A stretch of 64,000 nt of DNA. Source: Psychrobacter immobilis (lineage in GTDB: Bacteria; Pseudomonadota; Gammaproteobacteria; Pseudomonadales; Moraxellaceae). Shown in pieces: positions 1 to 8,340 of this stretch. The stretch spans positions 1-64,000 of the forward strand of contig CAJHAA010000008.1 of the NCBI GenBank assembly GCA_904846265.1, in the 5' to 3' direction. Under the pieces are notes generated by a model. That model worked only from the letters and a program-made list of their open reading frames with translations. It was not told the DNA's origin and searched no databases. A program made the position numbers and the translations under genes. Every line of letters begins with the position of its first letter. The first letter of the stretch is position 1.

Positions 1-127
1 ACTGCATAGTACGATTGGTTATGTGTCACCTTTTGATTTTGAAAAGCGGTATTATGATAATTTAACCCTGTCAGGCATCGCTGCCTGACTCAAGTAAATC
101 ACTCTCCGATAAAGTCGGGGCGGTTCA
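1..127 (+). mobile_element. Right end of an IS3-family insertion sequence (partial)
   Basis: The first bases encode the C-terminus of an IS3-type transposase. They are followed by a terminal repeat, read on the minus strand from 127 as TGAACCGCCCCGACTTTATC, continuing into GGAGAGT at 101. Ends of the TGAACCGCCCCG type are common in IS3-family elements. The end falls inside the DUF262/DUF1524 reading frame, so the element interrupts that gene. The rest of the element lies left of the window, so the subgroup and target duplication cannot be read. Confidence 0.85.
2..91 (+). CDS. IS3-family transposase (OrfB), C-terminal 29 residues only
   Basis: The frame runs in from the window edge and reads LHSTIGYVSPFDFEKRYYDN and then LTLSGIAA before a stop. 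The H-S-x-[IL]-G-Y-x-[ST]-P-x-x-[FY]-E pattern is the typical end of the DDE integrase domain of IS3-family OrfB transposases, which cut and join the element's ends. Only the tail is visible, so I cannot say whether the transposase is intact upstream. The stop lies about 36 bp inside the terminal repeat end, the usual layout for this family. Confidence 0.85.
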
Positions 128-1647
128 TATTTGTCACGTTCTTCTTCATTAAATTCATTACTTACATCTAAATTGGTCAAAGTTTGCGGAAGGATATGCT
201 CAATTTGAAGCTTTTGTATATTTTCTTGACTAAGGGGTGTTAGTCCCGCTTGCTTAGATATCTCGGTGTTGAGGCAGCCTAAGACATAACGCTCTCTATA
301 CTGTGGGTTATAATCGTAATGTTTGACCTGTAAAAAATTATTTTTAAAATCAGATAAATAAACTCGTAAGAAAGGTGTCATAGCTTCGTCAACGAATCCA
401 GCAACTTCTACTACAGTATCTTTGCCTCGTAGTTTGATTGCCCAGTCTGTAAATCGTTTTTCATAGTTTTTCGTTTGCATTCTAAGTGTGTTCGCAAAAA
501 ATAAAAAACTTTCTATTTGTTGGGCGAGATAGTTGATCACTTCATCATCACAGTTTAAATCCAATGCCATCAGTAGGATGAGATGTTGTCGCGAGCGTTG
601 CTTATTAATATAACCAATATTAACTACATTAGGGTATTTGTTGATACCAGCTTCGTGAATATCGTTATTGGTCGCTTGAACTAAGTAGCTATAACGTTTA
701 GACGCAATAGCCATTTCATTAACTAGATAGAGAGGTCTGTCTTCATACTGCAGTTTTTGTTTACCTTCTTTTGAAATAATCCATGAATATAGACCATCTT
801 CTCGAATGATACCGTTATGGTAACGGGCAATCATAAAATACCTTAAAAAGCGTAGCGGTTTATCCCCTTCATCACAACTTTGGAGATCGGTAGTGATTTG
901 TTTCCATTTAGCTTTGATAATTTCAAAGTCATAATCTTTAGCTTTGCTAAACAGTAGGTTTTTCACTAAGTCCATAGCGTTTAAACCAGCACCACGCTGG
1001 TTAATGGTTTCAAATATCTTTAAAGCACTGCCAAGGTTATCTGATTCAATCACTACTATATTCACGCTAGTTAGAAAGTACTTAACGTATTTCTCAAAGA
1101 TTTTGATATCTTGTTGAACGTAACTTTCGAAATGTTCCAATATACGATCATAAGCTTTTTTCATCTTATCAATCGAGCTGGTAACTTCATTCTCGTATTT
1201 AAGCTTTTGGATCATTGTATCTAAGTAACCATTGCTATCATCATATTGCAGCTCTAGACGTGGCATAGTCGTCTCTGCTCTCATATCAAATGTGTATAGC
1301 CAGTTTTTTGTGATATCAAGCATATTGCTACTCATACGAGATAGTGGCTCTTTATTATTTAGTGATTCTAAGATATTACGCATGGCACACAAACAGAGCA
1401 CGATTGTAGTTAGCCTTTGTTGACCGTCAATAACATCATATTTATTGTCTTTTTTTACAATGATAATTGAGCCTAGAAAATAGCTCTGCTGTTCAATAGC
1501 ATGAACGTCAAACTCTTCGTCGATATCAACTAAAAATTGATAAATATGTTTATCTGCCTCCCAAACATACTCTCTCTGATAGTCTGGTACTACAAAGTAA
1601 TACTTATCAAGATCTTTAATGCTGAAGACATCTGCGTCAATTTTCAT
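128..1647 (-). pseudogene. DUF262/DUF1524 (GmrSD-like) protein, 3' end cut off by an IS3 element
   Basis: The N-terminus carries the DUF262 ParB-like signature, with PDYQREYVW at residues 21-29 and DGQQR at 74-78. In the GmrSD family this part is linked to nucleotide-dependent activity. Near the end, IEHILPQ (about residues 482-488) is the start of the DUF1524 His-Me finger nuclease domain. The normal continuation, including the GNLTL segment and the rest of the nuclease fold, is missing. Genuine sequence ends at about residue 506, and the frame then runs about 25 codons through the insertion sequence to a stop at 52. Family members act against phage DNA with modified bases or as other DNA-targeting defences. 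The GmrSD role is inferred; the truncation is seen directly. Confidence 0.85.
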
Positions 1648-1821
1648 GTTTTTCCTTTACAGTTGTTTCTACTTAATAACAGAGTTTTTGACTTCATTAC
1701 CCAGTTTATATTGGTCACTAATAGCAATGATATTTACTGATCTATTGTAACTAATGTTATCAACTTTAATTTGGATTAATTAAAAATTTTATTGAAAAAA
1801 CCTGACAGTATAATTGTTCAA

Positions 1822-1881
1822 TGAGGCTATCATTAACCTTTCTAAACCTTGAATGATAGTATTTAGAAAGGTAGCGCCTCA
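1822..1881 (+). other. Overlapping inverted repeats able to form a pseudoknot or alternative hairpins
   Basis: Three perfect complementary pairs interlock here. TGAGGC (1822-1827) pairs with GCCTCA (1876-1881). CTATCATT (1827-1834) pairs with AATGATAG (1852-1859). ACCTTTCTAAA (1836-1846) pairs with TTTAGAAAGGT (1862-1872). The second and third pairs cross, so they give a pseudoknot or two competing hairpins. A perfect TATAAT (1809-1814) would place a transcript start at about 1821, right at the structure, although no good -35 box is seen. The remainder of the 378-bp gap (1648-2025) shows no gene. Whether it is an RNA element, an operator or a small palindromic repeat is open. Confidence 0.55.
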
Positions 1882-2025
1882 GTAGAATGTTTGTTTAGCC
1901 AATAGAATTGAAATCTCAATGACCGAATAATACTAAACTTTACTCTATTTTTACTGTAAATTTGTATTGCTAGAGTGTTACTGAAAAGCTATAGTGAGAC
2001 TGTCGAAAATTGAAAGGATACATAA

Positions 2026-2406
2026 TTGAAATCTTCAATGAAAATAGTTAAAGCTTTTTTAGCAATGGCTTGTATTTTAAGTACTAACCAAGCCTCATCG
2101 CGGCCAACAATAGATAAAATGACAATCTGTTATGGTGTAGATAAACAAGACAATATGTCTTTTAAAACACCTTGTATGGTAAGTGATTGGGGAGGGGCTG
2201 GACTAAGTGTTCTTACGTATCGAATAAATGATAAAGATTATGATATTGAAACCTCTGATGATGGTGACTTCCTCAATGGGAAACCATATAAGACTTATGT
2301 GAGAGATGCTTTTTTCAGTCGGCTTACTGATGGTAGTGACGAATATAGCTATTATTGCTATAAGTCAAAGTTAGCTCATTTTTGCTCTCAGCAGAACGCC
2401 AATTGA
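2026..2406 (+). CDS. Small exported protein of unknown function, four cysteines
   Basis: I do not recognise this 126-residue protein. It begins with a signal peptide (basic start, hydrophobic core AFLAMACIL, probable cut after NQASS). The mature part has four cysteines, in TICYG, TPCMV, YYCYK and HFCSQ, which suggests two disulfides in the periplasm or outside. The start is taken as TTG because AAGGA at 2014-2018 is 7 bases upstream. The in-frame ATG at 2038 is 19 bases from that site and would shorten the signal peptide by four residues. It is the first of four consecutive genes for small exported proteins upstream of hsdM. Confidence 0.7.
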   Translation: MKSSMKIVKAFLAMACILSTNQASSRPTIDKMTICYGVDKQDNMSFKTPCMVSDWGGAGLSVLTYRINDKDYDIETSDDGDFLNGKPYKTYVRDAFFSRLTDGSDEYSYYCYKSKLAHFCSQQNAN

Positions 2407-2499
2407 GTGTCAACCTAAGTAGTAATCAGATCATAAATCATACTACTTAGTTGAGATGCTTACACCGAACTTAATAAATAGATATTTAAGTGAACTCCT

Positions 2500-2970
2500 A
2501 TGAATAATAAACTATTAACAGTAGTCGTATTATCAATACTGCCACTATCAAATACTGCTATTGCAAAGCCTTCCTCAACTAAGGCTAATACAGCAACAGT
2601 ATACGGTAAGCCTTACTATCCTTCCGATTACACGCCAGAGATGACTGTCTATGCGAGAGATTTAAAATCGGGAAAAACATACTCTGTCAACGTCCCAGAT
2701 AGTGCGCCACGATATAAAATAAAATTACCTGCACCTGCCACTTACGTATTCTTTTCATGGACGAAAGATAGACTAGGCACCAATGTCGATGACCCTGAAG
2801 GCCTATATAGAAAGGTGGGTGCACTATACAGCCACTGTAGTGCAACAGTTCTTGATGTGACTTGTGACAATCACTCTCCTGAACCTGTAGCGTTAAAACC
2901 TAACCAAGTAATTAGAGATTTTCAAATATCAGATTACTACTACGATAAAGATCAAGTCCCTCAGCCTTAA
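2500..2970 (+). CDS. Small exported protein of unknown function
   Basis: This 156-residue protein has a clear signal peptide (MNNKLLTVVVLSILPLSNTA, likely cut after IAKA or AIA). The mature part is rich in beta-type sequence, with segments such as MTVYARDLKSGKTYSV and PAPATYVFFSW, and has two cysteines (SHCSA, VTCDN) that could pair. The pattern resembles a small beta-sandwich of the carboxypeptidase-regulatory or surrogate-transthyretin kind, but that is only an impression. It lies 93 bp after the preceding exported-protein gene and 39 bp before the next, in the same direction. The ribosome binding site is weak. Confidence 0.7.
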   Translation: MNNKLLTVVVLSILPLSNTAIAKPSSTKANTATVYGKPYYPSDYTPEMTVYARDLKSGKTYSVNVPDSAPRYKIKLPAPATYVFFSWTKDRLGTNVDDPEGLYRKVGALYSHCSATVLDVTCDNHSPEPVALKPNQVIRDFQISDYYYDKDQVPQP

Positions 2971-3009
2971 GTAGGCATCTGCTAAATAAAAATTAATGGA
3001 ATCTAGCTA

Positions 3010-3492
3010 ATGAAGACGTCAATAAATTTAATATTACTGTCTCTAGGACTGCTTGCATTTGATACCAATGCTGCCAATTTTAACCACAAGGGTATACAGA
3101 ATGGTGCTACCTCATCATCTTGTTATCATGATCCATGTGCCGTAACAAGAATAATGAAGTCTGAGATTGTGAAACAGAAACCGGGTTATACACAGTTGAA
3201 GCTTAAAGCAGTAAGTGGTTACAAAGGTTGGGATGCAAAAAAAACGACATGGGATCATGAGTTTTATACGATATATGTCAATTGCTCTCTAAAGAGACCC
3301 AATTTAGCAAATAAGTCCAACGTTGAAGGTAGCATTTTACCCCTTGGCGTGGGTGAGGATAGTTGGATACCAGGCGCGGAGTATCCTAACACTATTCTGT
3401 ATTTACAAGCATGTCATAACTATGACGGAGAAACGGAAAAGGCTGGTAAGAAGTTCGGCTACAATATAAAGGAAGCTGATAGATTTAATTAG
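3010..3492 (+). CDS. Small exported protein of unknown function, four mature cysteines
   Basis: This 160-residue protein opens with a signal peptide (MKTSINLILLSLGLLAF, cut probably after TNA). The mature chain has four cysteines, in SSCYHDPC, VNCSL and QACHN, consistent with a disulfide-stabilised periplasmic or secreted fold. I do not recognise the family. A GGAA box lies upstream of the ATG. The gene follows the previous one by 39 bp and is followed by a strong hairpin terminator at 3561-3598, so these exported-protein genes may form one transcript. Confidence 0.7.
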   Translation: MKTSINLILLSLGLLAFDTNAANFNHKGIQNGATSSSCYHDPCAVTRIMKSEIVKQKPGYTQLKLKAVSGYKGWDAKKTTWDHEFYTIYVNCSLKRPNLANKSNVEGSILPLGVGEDSWIPGAEYPNTILYLQACHNYDGETEKAGKKFGYNIKEADRFN

Positions 3493-3560
3493 AGCTAATT
3501 AGCTTGTACCAGTTCTAGTGAAACTCTCAGATATTTTACTGATTCCCATCCTAATAACCT

Positions 3561-3598
3561 ACGGCAAGCAATTGAGACATTGCTTGCCGTTCTTGTTT
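3561..3598 (+). terminator. Rho-independent terminator after the exported-protein genes
   Basis: A perfect 12-bp stem (ACGGCAAGCAAT at 3561-3572 and ATTGCTTGCCGT at 3579-3590) with a six-base loop is followed by TCTTGTTT. It lies 68 bp past the stop at 3492 and would end the transcript of the preceding genes. Confidence 0.85.
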
Positions 3599-3781
3599 AC
3601 TATCAAATGAAAGTTGACCTCAACTATATTATTAATCCACTGTGCGATAATGTTTAGTACCCTTATGCAATTGATATAATCGAATTTTTCAGCAATGACA
3701 TCTGCCAATTCTCTTAGACATTGCTATCATTATCGAAACCAGTTAATAAAAGTCGGTACAACCAATAATAGGTAAAGGACC

Positions 3782-4255
3782 ATGAAAAAATTATTCATAA
3801 TATTATTAAGTATGACAGTAGCAGGGGTAGCGTTTGCAGAGACTGAGATAGATGAAGGCTTGAAAGAGTCAGGTATCGTTGATCATAATTATGTCTATAC
3901 AGACATCGATTTAGCAACTACCTTCTTTACTATAGTGACAGACACTCATGCGAAATCATTACCAATGAATTTCAATCGTTTGATTGAAGTAACTGGCATA
4001 ATGATGACCCCTTATTACGGCAATTTTATTTATCGCTATACTATTCCTTTTGATGCAGCAGAGAGAATAGATTTGAAGAAAAATCTATCATCAAAACAAA
4101 ATATTCGTGAAGTCTGTGAAGATTCTTTTCTACCTGAGCAATTTATGATAGCGAATAACTTTACCTTGGTTTACTCCTATATGGATGTAGATTATAGACC
4201 TATAGTTAACGTAACTATTAACAATGCTAGTTGCGCTTCTGCGCTTGCGCCATAA
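3782..4255 (+). CDS. Small exported protein of unknown function
   Basis: This 157-residue protein has a textbook signal peptide (MKKLFIILLSMTVAGVAFA, cut before ETEID). The mature part has two cysteines near the end (EVCED, NASCAS) that could form a disulfide. An AAAGGA box lies just upstream of the ATG. I do not recognise the family; the sequence is acidic at the front and strand-rich afterwards. It is separated from the three earlier exported-protein genes by a terminator and lies 62 bp before hsdM. Confidence 0.7.
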   Translation: MKKLFIILLSMTVAGVAFAETEIDEGLKESGIVDHNYVYTDIDLATTFFTIVTDTHAKSLPMNFNRLIEVTGIMMTPYYGNFIYRYTIPFDAAERIDLKKNLSSKQNIREVCEDSFLPEQFMIANNFTLVYSYMDVDYRPIVNVTINNASCASALAP

Positions 4256-4317
4256 ACTAAATCAACCAGCTATAAAAACTATTTGACAGTACATATCCGC
4301 CTAAGGAAATTCTAGTA

Positions 4318-5844
4318 ATGCCTGATAAACAGACCAGCAAAATCAATCAAGACGACATCAACAAAGCCGTATGGAACGCCTGCGATACTTTTCGTGGGGT
4401 CATCAGCGCCGATACGTATAAAGACTTTATCTTAACCATGCTGTTCCTAAAGTATTTATCAGACGTCTATAGAGATGAATACAACAAGCTGGTCGAGCAG
4501 TTTGGCGACAACCCCGAACTGATCCATGCCATGATGTCCAAGCAGCGTTTTGTATTGCCTGAAGGTGCCAGCTTTTGGGACTTATACGAGCAGCGTCATC
4601 AGCCGGGTAACGGTCAGCGCATCGATGAGGCGCTACACGCTATCGAAGAAGCCAACGGCACCAAGCTCAAAAACGTCTTCCAAGACATCAGCTTTAACAC
4701 CGATAAACTCGGTCAAGAAAAGCAAAAGAATGAGCTATTACGCCATCTGTTAGAAGATTTTGGCAAAGACATCCTTAATCTAAGCGTTGAGCGTGTCGGT
4801 AGCCTCGATGTGATTGGTAATGCCTATGAGTTTTTAATCAAGCATTTTGCTGCCAGTAGTGGGGCGACGGCTGGCGAGTTCTATACGCCACCGGAAGTGT
4901 CTAACTTGCTAGCGACTATCCTTGAACCTGTTGAGGGTGATCAAATCTGTGATCCTGCTTGCGGTTCAGGGTCGCTACTCATTAAGTGCGGGGCAATGGT
5001 ACGCAAAAACTCAAGTTCTAAGAAGTATGCGCTATACGGTCAAGAAGCCATTGGCTCGACATGGGCACTGGCCAAGATGAATATGTTCCTACACGGTGAG
5101 GACAACCACCGTATCGAGTGGGGCGATACAATCCGTAATCCGCTGCTACTCGACAAGGACGGCAAGCACTTATTACAGTTCGATGTGGTGACCGCCAACC
5201 CGCCGTTTTCATTAGATAAATGGGGTCATGAAGATGCCAGCAGCGATCCCTATGGTCGCTTTCATCGCGGTGTACCGCCCAAGACCAAGGGCGACTATGC
5301 CTTTATCAGTCATATGATCGAAACGCTGAAACCTGCGACTGGGCGTATGGGTGTGGTCGTGCCGCATGGCGTGCTATTCCGTGCATCCAGTGAAGGCAAA
5401 ATCCGTCAGCAACTCATCGAAGAAAACCTGCTCGATACGGTGATTGGCTTACCAGAAAAGCTGTTCTTTGGCACGGGTATTCCAGCGGCGATTTTGCTGT
5501 TTAAAAAGAACAAAACTGATGACAATGTACTGTTCATCGATGCCAGCAATGAGTTCAAGTCAGGTAAAAATCAAAACCAACTCACTGAGGATAATATTGC
5601 TAAAATTATTGAGACGTATAAGTCACGAGAAAGTGTCGATAAATACGCGTATCTAGCGAGCTTTGATGAGATTAAAGAAAACGACTTTAACCTAAACATT
5701 CCACGCTATGTCGATACGTTTGAGGAAGAGGCGGAGATTGATTTGGACGCGGTACGTGCTGAGCGTCTTGAGTTAAAAGTCGAATTAGAGAGTTTAGAGA
5801 CTGAGATGGCAGAGTTTTTAAAGGAGTTGGGTTATGGTGCCTAA
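4318..5844 (+). CDS. hsdM: Type I restriction-modification system, DNA methyltransferase subunit M
   Basis: HsdM transfers a methyl group from S-adenosylmethionine to adenine in the site chosen by HsdS; two M and one S form the methylase core. The 508-residue length is normal. An N-terminal helical HsdM domain (about residues 10-140) precedes the methyltransferase domain. Motif I DPACGSGSLL lies near residue 213 and the catalytic motif IV NPPF near residue 293, and both are intact. A C-terminal helical tail follows, as expected. The gene overlaps hsdS by 11 bp, so translation is probably coupled. Base composition and codon use look less AT-rich than the neighbouring small genes. Confidence 0.95.
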   Translation: MPDKQTSKINQDDINKAVWNACDTFRGVISADTYKDFILTMLFLKYLSDVYRDEYNKLVEQFGDNPELIHAMMSKQRFVLPEGASFWDLYEQRHQPGNGQRIDEALHAIEEANGTKLKNVFQDISFNTDKLGQEKQKNELLRHLLEDFGKDILNLSVERVGSLDVIGNAYEFLIKHFAASSGATAGEFYTPPEVSNLLATILEPVEGDQICDPACGSGSLLIKCGAMVRKNSSSKKYALYGQEAIGSTWALAKMNMFLHGEDNHRIEWGDTIRNPLLLDKDGKHLLQFDVVTANPPFSLDKWGHEDASSDPYGRFHRGVPPKTKGDYAFISHMIETLKPATGRMGVVVPHGVLFRASSEGKIRQQLIEENLLDTVIGLPEKLFFGTGIPAAILLFKKNKTDDNVLFIDASNEFKSGKNQNQLTEDNIAKIIETYKSRESVDKYAYLASFDEIKENDFNLNIPRYVDTFEEEAEIDLDAVRAERLELKVELESLETEMAEFLKELGYGA

Positions 5845-7057
5845 TGGTTGGGAGGTCAAAAAGCTAGAAGACTTAGCATCTGTTGAGAGAGGAAAGTTCT
5901 CGGCAAGACCAAGAAATGACCCAAAGTATTATAGCGGTGAAATACCGTTTGTTCAAACTGGCGATATTGCAGGCGCAAAAACATACTTAAAATCTTACAG
6001 TCAGACCTTAAATGAAGAAGGGTTGAAAGTTAGTCGTTTATTTCCAAAAAATACGATTCTTATCACTATTGCAGCAAATATTGGTGATGTTGCAATCACT
6101 TCGTTTGATGTTGCTTGCCCTGATAGTTTAGTAGCTATTCAGCCTAAAGAAGGTACGAATGTTATTTGGCTATACTTCTATTTAGAGACATGTCAAAAAG
6201 AGCTAGATGGACAAGCAACACAGAATGCTCAAAAAAATATTAATTTGCAGGTATTAAGACCGCTTAATATTCTTACTCCACTTTTTCCAGAACAACAAAA
6301 AATCGCCAAAATTCTATCCACTTGGGATGAAGCGATTAGCACTACTGAGCGTTTAATTGAGAATAGTACCCAGCAGAAAAAAGCGCTGATGCAGCAATTG
6401 CTCACAGGGAAAAAGCGGTTGTTTAATGATGAGGGAAAAAGGTTTGAGGGTGAGTGGGAAGAGATAAAACTAGGAAGTTTATACTCTTTTAAACGGGGTA
6501 AGGGTATATCCAAAGGTCAGCTAACAGAAAATGGTAATAAATGCGTGCTGTATGGTGAACTATATACGCATTATGGTGAAGTTATTCACGAAGTTAAAAG
6601 TAGAACAAGAGAAATAAACTCTGTTAAGTCTATAAAAGGTGATGTGTTGATACCAGCATCGACAACAACTACAGGAATTGATTTGGCGAATGCTACAGCA
6701 GTTCTTGAAGATGATATCCTCCTTGGAGGAGACATCAATATTCTTAGACCTAAAAAAGCAACTGATGCAATATTTATGGCTCATCTTCTTACTCACATAA
6801 AGAAGTTCGAAATTGCTAGAAAAGGTCAAGGCATTACGATTATTCATGTTTATGGAAAAGATTTAGCAAATTTAGACGTTTTAACTCCTAAAGATTTAAA
6901 AGAGCAACAAAAAATCGCCATCGTGTTAACCAATGCCGACAAAGAAATCGAATTGCTTGAGCAGCAATTGGCTAATTTTCAGCAAGAAAAAAAGGCGCTG
7001 ATGCAGGTATTGCTGACGGGTAAGAAGCGGGTGGTGGTTGATGGGGAGGTTATTTGA
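5834..7057 (+). CDS. hsdS: Type I restriction-modification system, specificity subunit S
   Basis: HsdS recognises the bipartite DNA target. The 407 residues show two target-recognition domains, each ending in a helical spacer. The first spacer starts PEQQKIAKILSTWDEAI and ends KKALMQQLLTGKKR; the second starts KEQQKIAIVLTNADKEI and ends KKALMQVLLTGKKR. This internal duplication is the hallmark of HsdS and sets the spacing between half-sites. The start overlaps the end of hsdM. No simple-sequence tract that would suggest slippage is seen in the frame. Between this gene and hsdR lie four unrelated genes, unlike the compact operon of most type I systems. Confidence 0.95.
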   Translation: MVPNGWEVKKLEDLASVERGKFSARPRNDPKYYSGEIPFVQTGDIAGAKTYLKSYSQTLNEEGLKVSRLFPKNTILITIAANIGDVAITSFDVACPDSLVAIQPKEGTNVIWLYFYLETCQKELDGQATQNAQKNINLQVLRPLNILTPLFPEQQKIAKILSTWDEAISTTERLIENSTQQKKALMQQLLTGKKRLFNDEGKRFEGEWEEIKLGSLYSFKRGKGISKGQLTENGNKCVLYGELYTHYGEVIHEVKSRTREINSVKSIKGDVLIPASTTTTGIDLANATAVLEDDILLGGDINILRPKKATDAIFMAHLLTHIKKFEIARKGQGITIIHVYGKDLANLDVLTPKDLKEQQKIAIVLTNADKEIELLEQQLANFQQEKKALMQVLLTGKKRVVVDGEVI

Positions 7058-7121
7058 TCTTGAGTAGGCTAGGTTAAAAGCTCAGCCTATAAACTAATAT
7101 AATATTTAAAGGAGTCAAATA

Positions 7122-7856
7122 GTGAACGAAATTTTTACAAGTATTATAACTTCTTTAATAACCAGTGGGATTAGTATAGCAGTAGTAGTCCTTGGTCTAT
7201 CAAGCTGGCTAGGAGGTGTTTGGTCAAAGAGAATAGATCGTCTAGAAAATGCTGAGATAGAGCTTAAAAAAATTGGAGAGAAAGCCACAATAGACAGTGA
7301 GGCAAGAAAAGAAAATGCAGAAATGCAAAAACAATTAGATGAGTTAAAACACCAACATCAGAAATTGTTAAATAAAGACCATGTAAACCACTCTATCGCT
7401 CAGGATACTTATGCTAGGTTCTTCTCGTCAAAAATGGATGCATATATAAAATTAGCAAATTTGAAAAGAAACTATTTATTATCTATTAAGGAGTTTGTTC
7501 ATGACCCAGAAAATGGGCTACCTCTAAATGATGCTAGCACCTCTATTATGATAAGCATTAGAAATACTATTAATGAAAACTACATATACTTATCGAATAG
7601 CTTATTAGAAGTTTTTGAGACATGGAATGAAGAGTTTATAAAAATCGATAAGATTAATACTATTGATATTATGGAAAGATGGTCGGAGTTTTCAAGTATT
7701 GAAAGTGAACATGGTGCATCTGCATCTGATTTAGCAAACGAAGAAACTCAATTAACTTATCAGAAGTTTATGGAAGATCAGCCAGAACTATGGGAGAACG
7801 TTTTAAATAGAATTGATAGCGATATCAAAGAATTAAGAACAAGATATGACTTATAG
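7122..7856 (+). CDS. Membrane-anchored coiled-coil protein of unknown function
   Basis: This 244-residue protein has one transmembrane segment near the start (about residues 8-33, including ISIAVVVLGLSSWLGGVW). A charged, heptad-like stretch (about 40-90) probably forms a coiled coil, and a helical domain follows. The start is GTG, supported by AAAGGAG 8 bases upstream. I recognise no catalytic motif. It lies 64 bp after hsdS inside the type I locus, so a defence-related or accessory role is possible, but that is from position only. Confidence 0.65.
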   Translation: MNEIFTSIITSLITSGISIAVVVLGLSSWLGGVWSKRIDRLENAEIELKKIGEKATIDSEARKENAEMQKQLDELKHQHQKLLNKDHVNHSIAQDTYARFFSSKMDAYIKLANLKRNYLLSIKEFVHDPENGLPLNDASTSIMISIRNTINENYIYLSNSLLEVFETWNEEFIKIDKINTIDIMERWSEFSSIESEHGASASDLANEETQLTYQKFMEDQPELWENVLNRIDSDIKELRTRYDL

Positions 7857-8150
7857 ATATGTAAGTTGGGGTAAAAAACCAGCTTACGAAAAAATAGCCT
7901 ACAAAAAAGATTCTTTGCCGAGGGTGAGCGAGGATTTAATAGAGTACTGCTCTATCCGAGTACAAGACGAAAGCTACGCTTGAGTGAAGGAGCGAATGCA
8001 GTCTTAAAGATCATCGTCCCATGACTCGCATATTTCCCACCTTTTAAAGCATTCAGATATCGAGGCTAATATTTTTGAGCTTTTGCTCTTTATTTTCTAT
8101 CAAAGCAAATTGACACTATAATAATTACCAACTAATCTATATTCAACATA
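7857..8150. other. Intergenic stretch with no gene seen
   Basis: The gap between the coiled-coil gene and the next exported-protein gene spans 7857-8340. Its first 300 bp contain GC-richer fragments (for example GAGTGAAGGAGCGAATGCAG near 7981) that look out of place in AT-rich surroundings and could be remains of a noncoding repeat. No open frame with a ribosome binding site is apparent. Confidence 0.4.
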
Positions 8151-8198
8151 ACCGCCACGCTACGCCCTTTGGGTAACGCGCAACCTTGGCGGTTTTTT
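8151..8198 (+). terminator. Hairpin terminator with a large loop
   Basis: ACCGCCA (8151-8157) pairs with TGGCGGT (8187-8193) across a 29-base apical region, and a run of T follows. It lies between the coiled-coil gene and the next exported-protein gene and probably separates their transcripts. Confidence 0.65.
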
Positions 8199-8340
8199 GT
8201 TGCCTTTTTTATGACAGTATCAGTTACAATCGATAAGACCGAACAAACGCTATGTCTCGATTTGACAGAAGAGTAGAGGTGCGTTGTACGAACCAGTGAA
8301 CTACTATTAAGAAAAGTGAATCTTAAAAAGGCGTCATTTA

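Noticed and set aside
7970..8010. Possible second copy of the tRNA-Ser 3' end (GTGAAGGAGCGAATGC resembles GTGAAGGAGGGATTCG)
   Set aside because: The match is short with mismatches and has no TTCGAAC arm, so it is not a convincing attachment site.
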